From contig JALVGO010000184.1 of the NCBI GenBank assembly GCA_027029065.1, forward strand, positions 1 through 34,734: a stretch of DNA of 34,734 nucleotides, written 5' to 3'. This document shows, piece by piece, positions 24,221-32,231 of the stretch. Below the pieces are notes generated by a model. The model was not told where the DNA came from and did not search any database. It worked only from the letters and a program-made list of their open reading frames with translations. This DNA comes from Sulfurovum sp. (GTDB taxonomy: Bacteria > Campylobacterota > Campylobacteria > Campylobacterales > Sulfurovaceae). The translations under genes were made by a program, and so were the position numbers. Every line of letters begins with the position of its first letter. The first letter of the stretch is position 1.

Positions 24221-25552
24221 CTATTTGACTTGCTCATCATCAGCTATCTCAACCTCTTCGGGCAACTCCAACACATCGATCTTCGGCAGCGCATTCCCTC
24301 CTGCAATGCCTTGCAGCGATCCGTACATCTCCGTAGTGTTTGCCAGTACAGAGTCGATGAGCTTCTGGCGGCGTTTCCAGGCTGCCATGAGGGAGCGGCG
24401 TTCTTTGTCAAGTTCGGTCTGCATCTGCATAAAGCCATCGACGATCGCTTTGAGCTGCATCTGAAACTCATTGCCCGTAAGGTAGTTGTAGAGCAGTGTC
24501 ATCTTGTCAGCTTTGTTCTCCTCTTTTTGCACTGTAGCATGCACACGGATGAGGCTCTCGCGCAGCAGCGAGACTGAGCCTTTGAACTCCTCAAGTGAGC
24601 AGACCCAGATGCCGTCCACCCAGCCCATGCGCTCCATACCATTAGGGTAGACCGATGTTACCAGCACACCGATATCTGCACCCACCTTGAGCATATCCTG
24701 CTTGAGTTTGGTGATCCAGTTATCGCTCCACGCCTTGGTATTTTTGGACTCATAGCAGATGATGCCGCAGTTTTGGGCATCGCGTGTGTGGACGGTCTGG
24801 ATGCAGTCGGCACCGAAGGCGCCCTTTTTGACCTCTTCGATGGTATCGAAAGGAAACTGAGCAGAGAGCCAGCTTTCGATGGCAAGCTCCAGTGCCTCGC
24901 CCTGTACCTGCATACTCCCCTGCTCCGCTTTGCGCTTGGCATCCTCCAAGCTGCGTTTGAGCTGTTCAAGCTGTTCGTCCTTCTCTTTGAGTTTAAGTGC
25001 CTGTGCCTCCTCAACCTCTTTGAGCTTCTGTGCTGCCATCTCATCGAGCATCTTTTGCATCTTCGCTTTCTCGTCTGAAAGCCGTTTGTTCAGCTCCGCC
25101 TCGGCTTCGGCTTTGGCTTTGAGGGAGAGTTCTTCCTTTTCACGCTTGAGCTGCGCTATCTCGATCTTGGCGGCACTGAGCTGTTGTATCTCTTTGGACT
25201 TCTCTTCAAGCTCCTTTTGCATCAGTGCCATCGCTTCACTCTGTTCTTCTACGATCTGCCGCTTGAGCTCATCGGCAAGCTTGGCACGCTCCTGCTTGAG
25301 CTGCTCGCGTGTCGCCTTGCGTAGCGCCTCATCGAACTTCTCTTTCTCCTGGGCGAGTGCTTCCTCTTTGGCTTTGAGTGCATCGAGGTGGGTTTTGTAC
25401 TGCTTGCGTGCCTCCTCTATTTCAGTTTGGAGCCGCTTCTTCTCAGCAAGCTGCTGGGCTTTGAACTTCTCTTCAATCTGGTGGTAAAAGATCGCGTCGA
25501 TGTCGATGGTCGTGCCGCAGTTTGGGCACTGGATGGTGTTGGTAGATGACAT
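24221..25552 (-). CDS. DUF2130 protein with long coiled coil (nuclease-like)
   Basis: A 443-residue protein. It begins with a short CPNCGTTIDI metal-binding knuckle (Cys near 10 and 13) and then about 190 residues of charged coiled coil (Glu/Lys/Gln-rich heptads). A C-terminal DUF2130 domain follows from about residue 220 (ELAIESWLSAQFPFDTIEEV). GADCIQTVHTR followed by GIICYESKNTK has the D...ExK arrangement of PD-(D/E)XK nucleases, so DNA cleavage is plausible but unproven. The frame is open to 25618; AAAGGA before ATG 25552 fixes the start. It sits between two toxin-antitoxin pairs, which suggests a mobile or defence context. Confidence 0.8.
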   Translation of the reverse strand: MSSTNTIQCPNCGTTIDIDAIFYHQIEEKFKAQQLAEKKRLQTEIEEARKQYKTHLDALKAKEEALAQEKEKFDEALRKATREQLKQERAKLADELKRQIVEEQSEAMALMQKELEEKSKEIQQLSAAKIEIAQLKREKEELSLKAKAEAEAELNKRLSDEKAKMQKMLDEMAAQKLKEVEEAQALKLKEKDEQLEQLKRSLEDAKRKAEQGSMQVQGEALELAIESWLSAQFPFDTIEEVKKGAFGADCIQTVHTRDAQNCGIICYESKNTKAWSDNWITKLKQDMLKVGADIGVLVTSVYPNGMERMGWVDGIWVCSLEEFKGSVSLLRESLIRVHATVQKEENKADKMTLLYNYLTGNEFQMQLKAIVDGFMQMQTELDKERRSLMAAWKRRQKLIDSVLANTTEMYGSLQGIAGGNALPKIDVLELPEEVEIADDEQVK

Positions 25553-25585
25553 AGGTTTCCTTTTAAACTCTCTGAATGATTGCTC

Positions 25586-25677
25586 ATAAGGTTTCACTCG
25601 ATGGTGACAAAGGTGCACTCAACCCGTAAGGCGGCTCTGCCGTTTGCACCTGCCAGAGCTATCGAGTGAAACCTTAT
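25586..25677. repeat. nested palindrome, MITE-like
   Basis: Perfect 17-base inverted ends (ATAAGGTTTCACTCGAT at 25586-25602 and its complement at 25661-25677) enclose a second pair (AGGTGCA 25611-25617, TGCACCT 25645-25651) and an inner CGGC-TCT-GCCG (25632-25642). It fills most of the gap between the VapC and DUF2130 genes; no gene is visible in it. Confidence 0.85.
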
Positions 25678-25762
25678 TGTCAGAGGACTCTTTTGTAATG
25701 ATTAAAAATATTCTATCTAAATTGAACGAACATAATTCAAAATATGTCAAATTATTATACAA

Positions 25763-26173
25763 TTACGCTCTTGTACGAATGATCTCAATATCTTCTGAGA
25801 CAAAGTTTTGATCGTTGGTGACGATCACGTCGGCATTTATTTTTTTAGCACACATGTATTGAACAGCATCTTCATAGTCACTGCTTGTACCACTTGAACA
25901 CAACTGCAACCCCTGAAGAAAAATGTGCTCATCCACTGCTACAACCGTAAAAATATCATACACAAAATACATCCTTTCCAAAGTCTCCTCAAGCGAAAAC
26001 TTTACACGGTTGCGAAGCACATAAAAAAGGGTTGCCAATGTATCGCTGTTGATAAAGATTTTACCCTCCTTCAAATATGCCTGAACAAGTGACAGGCTTG
26101 CATGGTGTTCCGGTCTTTTGATATCACAAATATCTATCACGATATTGGTATCGACGTAAATGTTAGTTGGCAT
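25763..26173 (-). CDS. VapC-type PIN-domain toxin
   Basis: A PIN-domain ribonuclease of 136 residues. The acidic active site is visible: Asp8 in YVDTNIVIDI, Asp in SSDYEDAVQYMCAK near 100, and Asp in VIVTNDQNF near 116. The first 11 bases overlap the end of the antitoxin gene, so translation is coupled. Typical VapC toxins cut initiator tRNA or other tRNAs and rRNA; the target here cannot be predicted. Confidence 0.87.
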   Translation of the reverse strand: MPTNIYVDTNIVIDICDIKRPEHHASLSLVQAYLKEGKIFINSDTLATLFYVLRNRVKFSLEETLERMYFVYDIFTVVAVDEHIFLQGLQLCSSGTSSDYEDAVQYMCAKKINADVIVTNDQNFVSEDIEIIRTRA

Positions 26174-26411
26174 GTTTTAGTGCCTTTTCTACACGTACCT
26201 GTCGCACATCCACATCTACCAAACTTCCCGGAGGTACACTTCCCGCCAATCTTTCCAACGCCTCCAGCCGCTTCTTTCTTTTATGTTTCTCCTGCAGTTC
26301 CTCTATCGCTCTTTTGACCGCTTCAGTTTGGGTGATACCCTCCTCTTTGGCGATCTCTTCAAGCGTATGGGCTGTCTCTTCATCAAAGACAAAATTTTTA
26401 CGTACAGTCAT
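26163..26411 (-). CDS. RHH-type antitoxin of the VapC pair
   Basis: An 82-residue protein with an N-terminal ribbon-helix-helix pattern (RKNFVFDEETAHTLEEIAKE followed by EGITQTEAVKRAIEELQ) for DNA binding and a C-terminal part rich in charged residues that would bind the toxin. AAAAGGA precedes the ATG. It has a consensus promoter at 26443-26471 and overlaps the toxin gene by 11 bases. Confidence 0.85.
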   Translation of the reverse strand: MTVRKNFVFDEETAHTLEEIAKEEGITQTEAVKRAIEELQEKHKRKKRLEALERLAGSVPPGSLVDVDVRQVRVEKALKHAN

Positions 26412-26442
26412 TACATATCCTTTTTATGTAAAGTATATATGT

Positions 26443-26471
26443 ATTATAGCATACAGATAAAGAGTCGTCAA
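26443..26471 (-). promoter_or_regulatory. promoter of the RHH-VapC pair
   Basis: On the minus strand, TTGACG (26471-26466), a 17-base spacer and TATAAT (26448-26443), then a leader of about 30 bases with AAAAGGA. An imperfect dyad GTATATATG...GCATAC (about 26433-26453) overlaps the -10 and could be the operator. Confidence 0.75.
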
Positions 26472-26491
26472 ATCCATAACACACATTTTGA

Positions 26492-26497
26492 TATAAT
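26492..26497 (+). promoter_or_regulatory. -10 box at a leaderless start
   Basis: TATAAT ends six bases before ATG 26504, with no ribosome site. This is the same geometry as the higB toxin and close to that of 8981. It is divergent to the RHH-VapC promoter. Confidence 0.6.
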
Positions 26498-26503
26498 CAC
26501 ACC

Positions 26504-26986
26504 ATGAGACTCTTCATCGCATCCCCCATCATACTCAACGATTACCAATCCATCAAACAGGACTTCCAAGGCATCATAGAGGGCAAACAGATACAGAACC
26601 TGCATCCCGATCCATCCAAAACCATACTTATTGTCACCTATTCCCCCTATGACACTACATTGAAAGAAGCGGGGTTCAGGGTTCTTAGTTCAACACGTTC
26701 GACACAGGAGCTGGTTGTCATCGATGCACTCTGCACACACAAACCGATGCTGCAAACCCAAAAGCAGCGCCTTAACGCATTCAAAAAGGTCATTGACCGC
26801 TCTATCAGAGAGATTGAATTGGATAAAAAAGGCTCCTATGCACTGGTCAAAGGGTATCTTGGCAACCTCTCCTATACTGATTATCTCGATGCCTTTTCAG
26901 GTATCAAGTGGATCAACCACCCCTCTGAGAAACTGTTGCATCGCATTGAGTCCATAGGGTACAGCCGGGAGTATATTATTCCATGA
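26504..26986 (+). CDS. hypothetical protein, N-terminus like 2'-5' RNA ligase family
   Basis: A 160-residue soluble protein. The first 35 residues (MRLFIASPIILNDYQSIKQD and a following GIIEGK) resemble the start of 2H-phosphoesterase/ThpR proteins. But the two HxT motifs that define that family are absent: the expected NLHLT reads NLHPDPSK, and no second HVT is seen. It is therefore either a diverged relative or unrelated. It overlaps the GGDEF-EAL gene by four bases (ATGA), so the two form one unit. Its start sits directly behind a -10 box. Confidence 0.55.
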   Translation: MRLFIASPIILNDYQSIKQDFQGIIEGKQIQNLHPDPSKTILIVTYSPYDTTLKEAGFRVLSSTRSTQELVVIDALCTHKPMLQTQKQRLNAFKKVIDRSIREIELDKKGSYALVKGYLGNLSYTDYLDAFSGIKWINHPSEKLLHRIESIGYSREYIIP

Positions 26987-28976
26987 GACTCATTACCATC
27001 AAACAGTTTGTCATCGGTATGCTGATATTCCTTTTTGCCAGTGAAGCCGCCATCTTTTACAGTTTTTACAAAGATGCCAGAGACACAACACTCAATCTGC
27101 TCGAAGAGAACATCAAAGTCAATGTCTTTAACCTGAAACATTTTCTCGACAAAAACTTTCAGCCCAAAGGCATAGGTAACATCGCTTCTTTTCTGGACAA
27201 CAAGATCAATATCAATCCCCTGATCAAAGATCTCATCATTGTATCACGGGACAAACAGATTCTTTACAGTACAGAAAGAGCCCGGAAACTGCAAATTCCA
27301 AAAACGGCATGTCTACCCATCAGGACCATAGAAGAGGCAGATATTTATCATGAGAAGTGCTTTACCTTCAAAATCAAGCAGTTTGACGGACTTACTCCCT
27401 ATTATCTTACCGGATATGTCTATCTTGACACTGCCTACATAGATCACCTCATCGATGAAAAAGGCAGGAAATTTCTCCTTTATGCTGTCGGATACATTCT
27501 CTTCTTTTCCCTCTTTATCTGGCTGATCGTTCGTTTTATCCTCATCCGCCCCCTTGAAAAGCTTAGACAGTATGCCTACTACTCCGTCAAAACTCCCGGG
27601 CAGTTTCTTATTTCTGAACTTGAAAGCATACGCTATTCATTGAAATTGACATTTATTACTCCCCCAACGAATAAGAAAAGAGCAGCAGGAGCTTTACACC
27701 CTCTCTACCACTGACCCCTTGAGCGGTCTTTACAACCGCCTGAGCATGACAGAAAAGATCAATTGGCTTATCAGCTCACATAGCCGTTCGCATACTCAAT
27801 TTGCACTGCTTTTTCTTGATCTTGACAATTTTAAAACATTCAACGACATTCACGGACATGAATTTGGTGATGAGATACTTATTGAAGTGTCCCGTCGGCT
27901 GCGGCATTCAATCAGAAGCAACGATATTGTCTCCCGGCTTGGAGGAGACGAGTTTGTCGTCATCCTTCCCAAGATCAAAAACAATGAGCATATTCTGGAA
28001 GCGATCCAGCGTATCCAGTCGGAACTGAACAGACCTATTGTGCTTGATGAGACCAAATACCACATTACCTGCAGTATCGGGGTAACCATCTATCCCAAAG
28101 ACGGGGAAGATGTTTCAACACTGCTGAAAAATGCCGATATTGCTATGTACAAAGCCAAAGAACTTGGCAAAAACAACTTCTACTTCTTTACCGACACCTC
28201 AATGAGATGATCCAGCGCAAAATGTATATGCAGCGTACCATACGCCATGCATTGGAAAAGGAACATTTCAAACTTCACTATCAGCCCAAAATAGACATGC
28301 ACACAAGCAGGATTGTCGGCTGCGAAGCACTTGTCCGGCTCGATGATCCCAATGACGGGATGATCTTCCCCAATGACTTCATTCCTGTTGCTGAAGAGAA
28401 CGGATTGATCATCCCACTTGGCAGATGGATCATCGATGAAGCTGTGCGGCAGATGCAGGCGTGGCAGGAGACACCGCTGGCAGACCTGAAACTCTCCATC
28501 AATATCTCAGGTATTCAGCTTAATTCCTGCCCTACCTGAAAAATGCTGTTAGCAAGATTGACCCCTCCAAACTGGATATTGAACTGACCGAATCTGTCCT
28601 GATGGAACACTTTGAGGAGAAACTGGTAATCCTCGAACAGATCAAGGCGATGGGCATCACCCTGTCTCTTGATGATTTCGGTACCGGATACTCATCGCTC
28701 TCCTATCTCAAACAGATCCCCTTTGATACACTTAAGATCGACAAGAGTTTTATCGATGATCTGACAACAGAGAAAGACCAGTCATTTGTCAAAATGATCA
28801 TCAGTATCGCCAAAGAATTGCATCTTGCTGTTGTAGCAGAAGGAGTAGAAAACGAAATACAGCTGCAGTATCTTAAACAAATTGAGTGTGAGCAGTATCA
28901 GGGATATTTCTGTTCCAAACCTCTCACAGCTGAAACCTTTGAAAACCTCTTCTCCTCTTCTTTCTGCAGCCAGTAG
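26983..28976 (+). pseudogene. broken membrane sensor GGDEF-EAL gene
   Basis: Once a cyclic di-GMP synthase/phosphodiesterase. 26983-27651 encodes two membrane helices (about residues 8-26 and 167-190) around a periplasmic sensor domain. From about 27671 a second frame carries TTDPLSGLYNR and an intact GGDEF (LGGDEFVVILP). From 28207 a third frame gives the EAL domain start (GCEALVRLDD). From 28533 a fourth carries ELTESVLME and LDDFGTGYSSLSYLK to TAG 28974. The first change coincides with the 24-base word at 27652; the second and third are each explained by one lost base near 28196 and 28527. An ATGA at 28207 could allow restart. All motifs survive, so decay is recent or partly a sequencing artefact. 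Confidence 0.88.
27652..27675 (+). repeat. 24-base word, copy 2
   Basis: Identical to 11766-11789, on the same strand and in the same reading phase (FITPPTNK). It is placed where the sensor part of the GGDEF-EAL gene should run into TTDPLSGLYNR, and it throws the gene out of frame. Confidence 0.9.
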
Positions 28977-29063
28977 GCAAAACACACTACACAAGATGTA
29001 AGGATTTATAACCATGGCACACTCTCTATGCATCTTGGGGAAACAGCTTGGAAAAAGCGTATA

Positions 29064-31205
29064 TCACTTCAGAACTTCGATATTATACACCTCTTCCACC
29101 ATCGTTTTCCACGCAGGATCGACACTATAATATGAACCGTCATCGCTCCTGCTATCCGGATCGTTTAACCAGTCTAAAGGAATACGACCTCCCTGATTGT
29201 CGGAGGAAGAGGCTGAGAAGAACGTAACATACTTGTCACTCTTTCGCAGTGCGCGTTCCAAGGTTGTTTTCATATCCGACAGTCCCACTTTGTTTGTGGT
29301 ATTGAACTCTTCATATCCGCTGTCCAAAGGCTCATTGGAGACCATGAAATCGACATGCACCTCTTGTGCCCAACTGCCACGCTCTTCCGGCGGAACTATC
29401 CAGTGTTGGGTGGCATCCACCGCATTATTGGTAGCATCAGAAGCGATGGTGTATTTGCGCCAATCATAGGCATCATCAAAGTGTGCTTGCGTACGCAGTT
29501 TGTAGTCTTCACCCATATCATGCAGTGTCGCCTGATGAGCAAGCCCTTTTTTCAAGCCCGTAAAGATAGCCCCTGTCCACTCATGCTCACGCTCCAGCCC
29601 CACATCGACAACGACCGGATGTCCGTTGATGCCGTTGTCGGCTTTGATATGCCCTTCCACAGGAGAGTGGTAATAGAGCACATCGATAGCAGGATATTCG
29701 TTGACCATCGCTTCCATGATTTGTCTAAAGCGTACCGTTATCTTGTCCGCATGCTCGGCAAACGTATGATCGGGGTTTTTGTACGCTTTGGCATCATACC
29801 AGGCATTGCTGCGTTTGTAGTTGATCATTTTATGACTCTCATCATCATAGGCTTCGTCATCAAATACAATACCTTTAAACCCCAGATTTTTCGCTACTTT
29901 CGCCACAGTACCGAAATTGGCTATGACGGTATTCCATACCGCATCATCCCAAAAGTCCCCGGGATAATGCATATTCACTACCAAGAAGTTTGACTTTGTA
30001 GGGTAGAGATCTTTAACCGCTTTGACTTCATCCCAAATCGTATCATAGGAGAGTAGTGTGGGGTTGGACTTCATCACTTCATCGGTATAGGTATTGCCTA
30101 CCATCGTAAAACCGGAAAAAGGCAAAGCGTTGATGAAGTCGGCGCGGGAAGCGAAGTTGTTCGCCATCATCGGTAGCCAATGCCCCTTTTGGTGGAGTAT
30201 GAGCTGCTTGTTGCTGTACCACTGTGCCATATCGCAATAATCTATAGCGACATTTATATCGTGATCACATGTGTAACCGTAGTTATCCGTAGGATTTACA
30301 ACTTGTCTCCCGTTTCCATAGGCGTAAGGGTCATCGCTTCCAACCTCCAGTGCCACTGCATGTGCTGCAGCCGTACCGTTGAAGGTATAGTCCATCAGTG
30401 CATCCAGCGGTTTTAAAATACCCTGCATTTGGCTATAGGATTTGTTTCCGTATGGGTATCGGTGGTCTGCGTTCTCTACGATCTGCCAATCTTTTTGGCT
30501 TTTGGGTATGGAGTCAAGCAGATAAAACTCCGTTAGTGTAATGCGCGGATCGGTATCGTTTACCGCATTATTCCCTCCCGGACCATACTGTTGCATCACC
30601 ACGTTGGTATCGGAAGGCAAATGTTTCATTGCCTCAGTGTCCATACCGTAAGCATAATAGCCTTCCAAGACCATGACAAATTTGCCGTTGGTGCCGTATC
30701 CCTTATCGGTATAGTGTTTGAGTATCTTAAAAACATATCCGCCGCCAAGCGAATGTCCCATTACCCCGATACGTGTGGTGTCCAGTTTGGGGAGGATACC
30801 GTTTGTATCATCAAGCATTTTGTCCAGATTGGCAAAGACATCATCCCAGCCATGCACATTTTGTTTGGCATAGATTACATAATATCCGTGGCTGGCAATG
30901 AATTTCAACAGTGATTCATAATCTTTTGAGTCAACAGAAGCATACCCGGAGGCAAAAAAGACAACTGGCACTTTGACACCGTCCGGGATATCGCTTGGGT
31001 AGAAGGCGGTCGTCATGTTGGCATCGACTTCATCGTGACGGGCGACGGGATGAGAGCCTCCTTCACCATAAACAACGGGTTTTGAAACAGGTATCACGAT
31101 TTGGATATCATCTACAAAGATGGGTACCCACTTCCATTCACTTGCAGAGAGTGCAGCAATCAACATAGACAATAGAATAAAAAGTATTCTAACTAAACGA
31201 AACAT
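29064..31205 (-). CDS. secreted alpha/beta-hydrolase fused to a second catalytic-like domain
   Basis: A 713-residue protein with an N-terminal signal (RILFILLSMLIAALSAS). Residues 60-330 form an alpha/beta hydrolase: the oxyanion region VVFFASGYAS, the nucleophile elbow GHSLGGG with Ser152, and a later DHRYPYGN that may supply His. From about residue 370 a different domain begins, with TIM-barrel-like strand ends (FTMVGNTYTDEVM, FLVVNMHYPGDFWDD, FKGIVFDDEAYDDES and IDVLYYHSPVEGH); the acidic FDDEAYDDE cluster could be catalytic. I do not recognise this second domain. It may act on a polysaccharide ester or polyester outside the inner membrane. AAGGAG precedes the ATG. It is a single gene. Confidence 0.7.
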   Translation of the reverse strand: MFRLVRILFILLSMLIAALSASEWKWVPIFVDDIQIVIPVSKPVVYGEGGSHPVARHDEVDANMTTAFYPSDIPDGVKVPVVFFASGYASVDSKDYESLLKFIASHGYYVIYAKQNVHGWDDVFANLDKMLDDTNGILPKLDTTRIGVMGHSLGGGYVFKILKHYTDKGYGTNGKFVMVLEGYYAYGMDTEAMKHLPSDTNVVMQQYGPGGNNAVNDTDPRITLTEFYLLDSIPKSQKDWQIVENADHRYPYGNKSYSQMQGILKPLDALMDYTFNGTAAAHAVALEVGSDDPYAYGNGRQVVNPTDNYGYTCDHDINVAIDYCDMAQWYSNKQLILHQKGHWLPMMANNFASRADFINALPFSGFTMVGNTYTDEVMKSNPTLLSYDTIWDEVKAVKDLYPTKSNFLVVNMHYPGDFWDDAVWNTVIANFGTVAKVAKNLGFKGIVFDDEAYDDESHKMINYKRSNAWYDAKAYKNPDHTFAEHADKITVRFRQIMEAMVNEYPAIDVLYYHSPVEGHIKADNGINGHPVVVDVGLEREHEWTGAIFTGLKKGLAHQATLHDMGEDYKLRTQAHFDDAYDWRKYTIASDATNNAVDATQHWIVPPEERGSWAQEVHVDFMVSNEPLDSGYEEFNTTNKVGLSDMKTTLERALRKSDKYVTFFSASSSDNQGGRIPLDWLNDPDSRSDDGSYYSVDPAWKTMVEEVYNIEVLK

Positions 31206-31265
31206 GTAATGAGACTCCTTTTATATTCAAGGGAGAAAAGTAAAAACTTTTGCAACTACATATCC

Positions 31266-31294
31266 ATTATAACCTAATATGCCATGAGATGCAA
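31266..31294 (-). promoter_or_regulatory. promoter of the secreted hydrolase gene
   Basis: On the minus strand, TTGCAT (31294-31289), a 17-base spacer and TATAAT (31271-31266), giving a leader of about 55 bases that ends in AAGGAG before the ATG. Confidence 0.65.
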
Positions 31295-31328
31295 AAATAA
31301 GGAAAAAGGGATGGAGAGGTAAAGATAG

Positions 31329-32135
31329 CTATGAGTCCAGAAAAGCCAACAGCGAAGCGGTCACCGCCACATTGAGAGACTCGACTCCTCTGTTCATGGG
31401 AATTGCGATACTTTCATTGCAGAGAGATTCTACTTTTTTACTGACACCTTCACTTTCATTGCCAAGGACAAAGACCGTTTTATTGCCGTAGGACTGCTCT
31501 TTGTAGCTTTTTGGGGCATGGGAGGAGAGCGTGTAGAGATCAGCACCTTCTGTTTTGAAGTGTTGCAACGTCTTTACAAGGTCGGTAGTTTTGATGATAG
31601 GCATTTTGAAAAGTGTACCTACACTTGCCTTGATAACCAGAGGACTGATCTGTGCAGCTCCCCTGGTCGGCAGGATGATCGCATCGATGTTACCCGCAGC
31701 CGCAGAGCGGATGATCATCCCGAGATTTTGCGGATTGGTAATCCCGTCAAGTGCAAGGATACGGTAGCTGTCATTTTTGGAGAGAAACTCCTCTTCATTT
31801 CCAAAATGCTCCAGCACAATATCAAGCGCCACCCCCTGATCCTGCTTGGCATTTTTGGAGATGCGAGAGAGTGCCTGCTTCTCATGCCAGGCTACTTCAA
31901 TACCGCGCTTTTTGGCAATAGCTTCCATCTGCTTCAACGCAGGTGCAGGTTTGTTTGACTTGGAAAAATGGAGTTTGTGAACGGTTACGGAAGGATCTTC
32001 CAACGCTTCAAGCACCGCATTACGCCCATAGATCGTCAGGACTTTTTCGAAGAATTTTTTCTTTTCAAGATATTCGGCACTATCGTGCTTGGAGCGTTTA
32101 GCGTTTAGCGCTGAGCGTTGGGGGGAATTAGGCAT
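31329..32135 (-). CDS. rlmB: 23S rRNA 2'-O-methyltransferase, TrmH/RlmB type
   Basis: A SPOUT methyltransferase. An N-terminal substrate-binding domain (YGRNAVLEALED near residue 35) is followed by the knotted catalytic domain with motif 1 NPQNLGMIIRSAAAG, motif 2 VFVLGNESEGVS and motif 3 IPMNRGVESLNVAVTASLLAF. RlmB modifies G2251 in E. coli; other TrmH proteins act on tRNA, so the target is assigned by overall similarity. Length 268 includes an unusual N-terminal stretch, MPNSPQRSALNAKRSKHDS, encoded partly by heptamer repeats at 32092-32119. There is no other start codon before the conserved part, so ATG 32135 is kept. Confidence 0.88.
   Translation of the reverse strand: MPNSPQRSALNAKRSKHDSAEYLEKKKFFEKVLTIYGRNAVLEALEDPSVTVHKLHFSKSNKPAPALKQMEAIAKKRGIEVAWHEKQALSRISKNAKQDQGVALDIVLEHFGNEEEFLSKNDSYRILALDGITNPQNLGMIIRSAAAGNIDAIILPTRGAAQISPLVIKASVGTLFKMPIIKTTDLVKTLQHFKTEGADLYTLSSHAPKSYKEQSYGNKTVFVLGNESEGVSKKVESLCNESIAIPMNRGVESLNVAVTASLLAFLDS
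32092..32119 (-). repeat. heptamer array in the start of rlmB
   Basis: Four units read on plus as GAGCGTT, TAGCGTT, TAGCGCT, GAGCGTT (minus: AACGCTC-type). They code for the QRSALNAKRS part of the protein. Same CRCTNNN family as in carB. Confidence 0.85.
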
Positions 32136-32196
32136 ATTTTCTCTTTAATCCAATAAGCATTCTTGCGACTTCATTAATAAAGGCAATGCAAACCGA

Positions 32197-32231
32197 CACT
32201 ATTCACTATTAACTCTTCACTCTTCACTTCA
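32197..32231. repeat. heptamer array downstream of fabI
   Basis: Five units in a row: CACTATT, CACTATT, AACTCTT, CACTCTT, CACTTCA, between the fabI terminator and rlmB. Noncoding on either strand as far as I can see. Confidence 0.8.

Noticed and set aside
24879..25487. 202-residue Ser/Cys-rich plus-strand frame
   Set aside because: It mirrors the Glu/Lys/Leu coiled coil of the DUF2130 gene on the other strand.
32116..32132. CGTTGGGGGG in rlmB as a third copy of the 24-base word
   Set aside because: Only about ten bases match the reverse complement of the word and the rest differs; likely chance with the heptamer array and a G-run.
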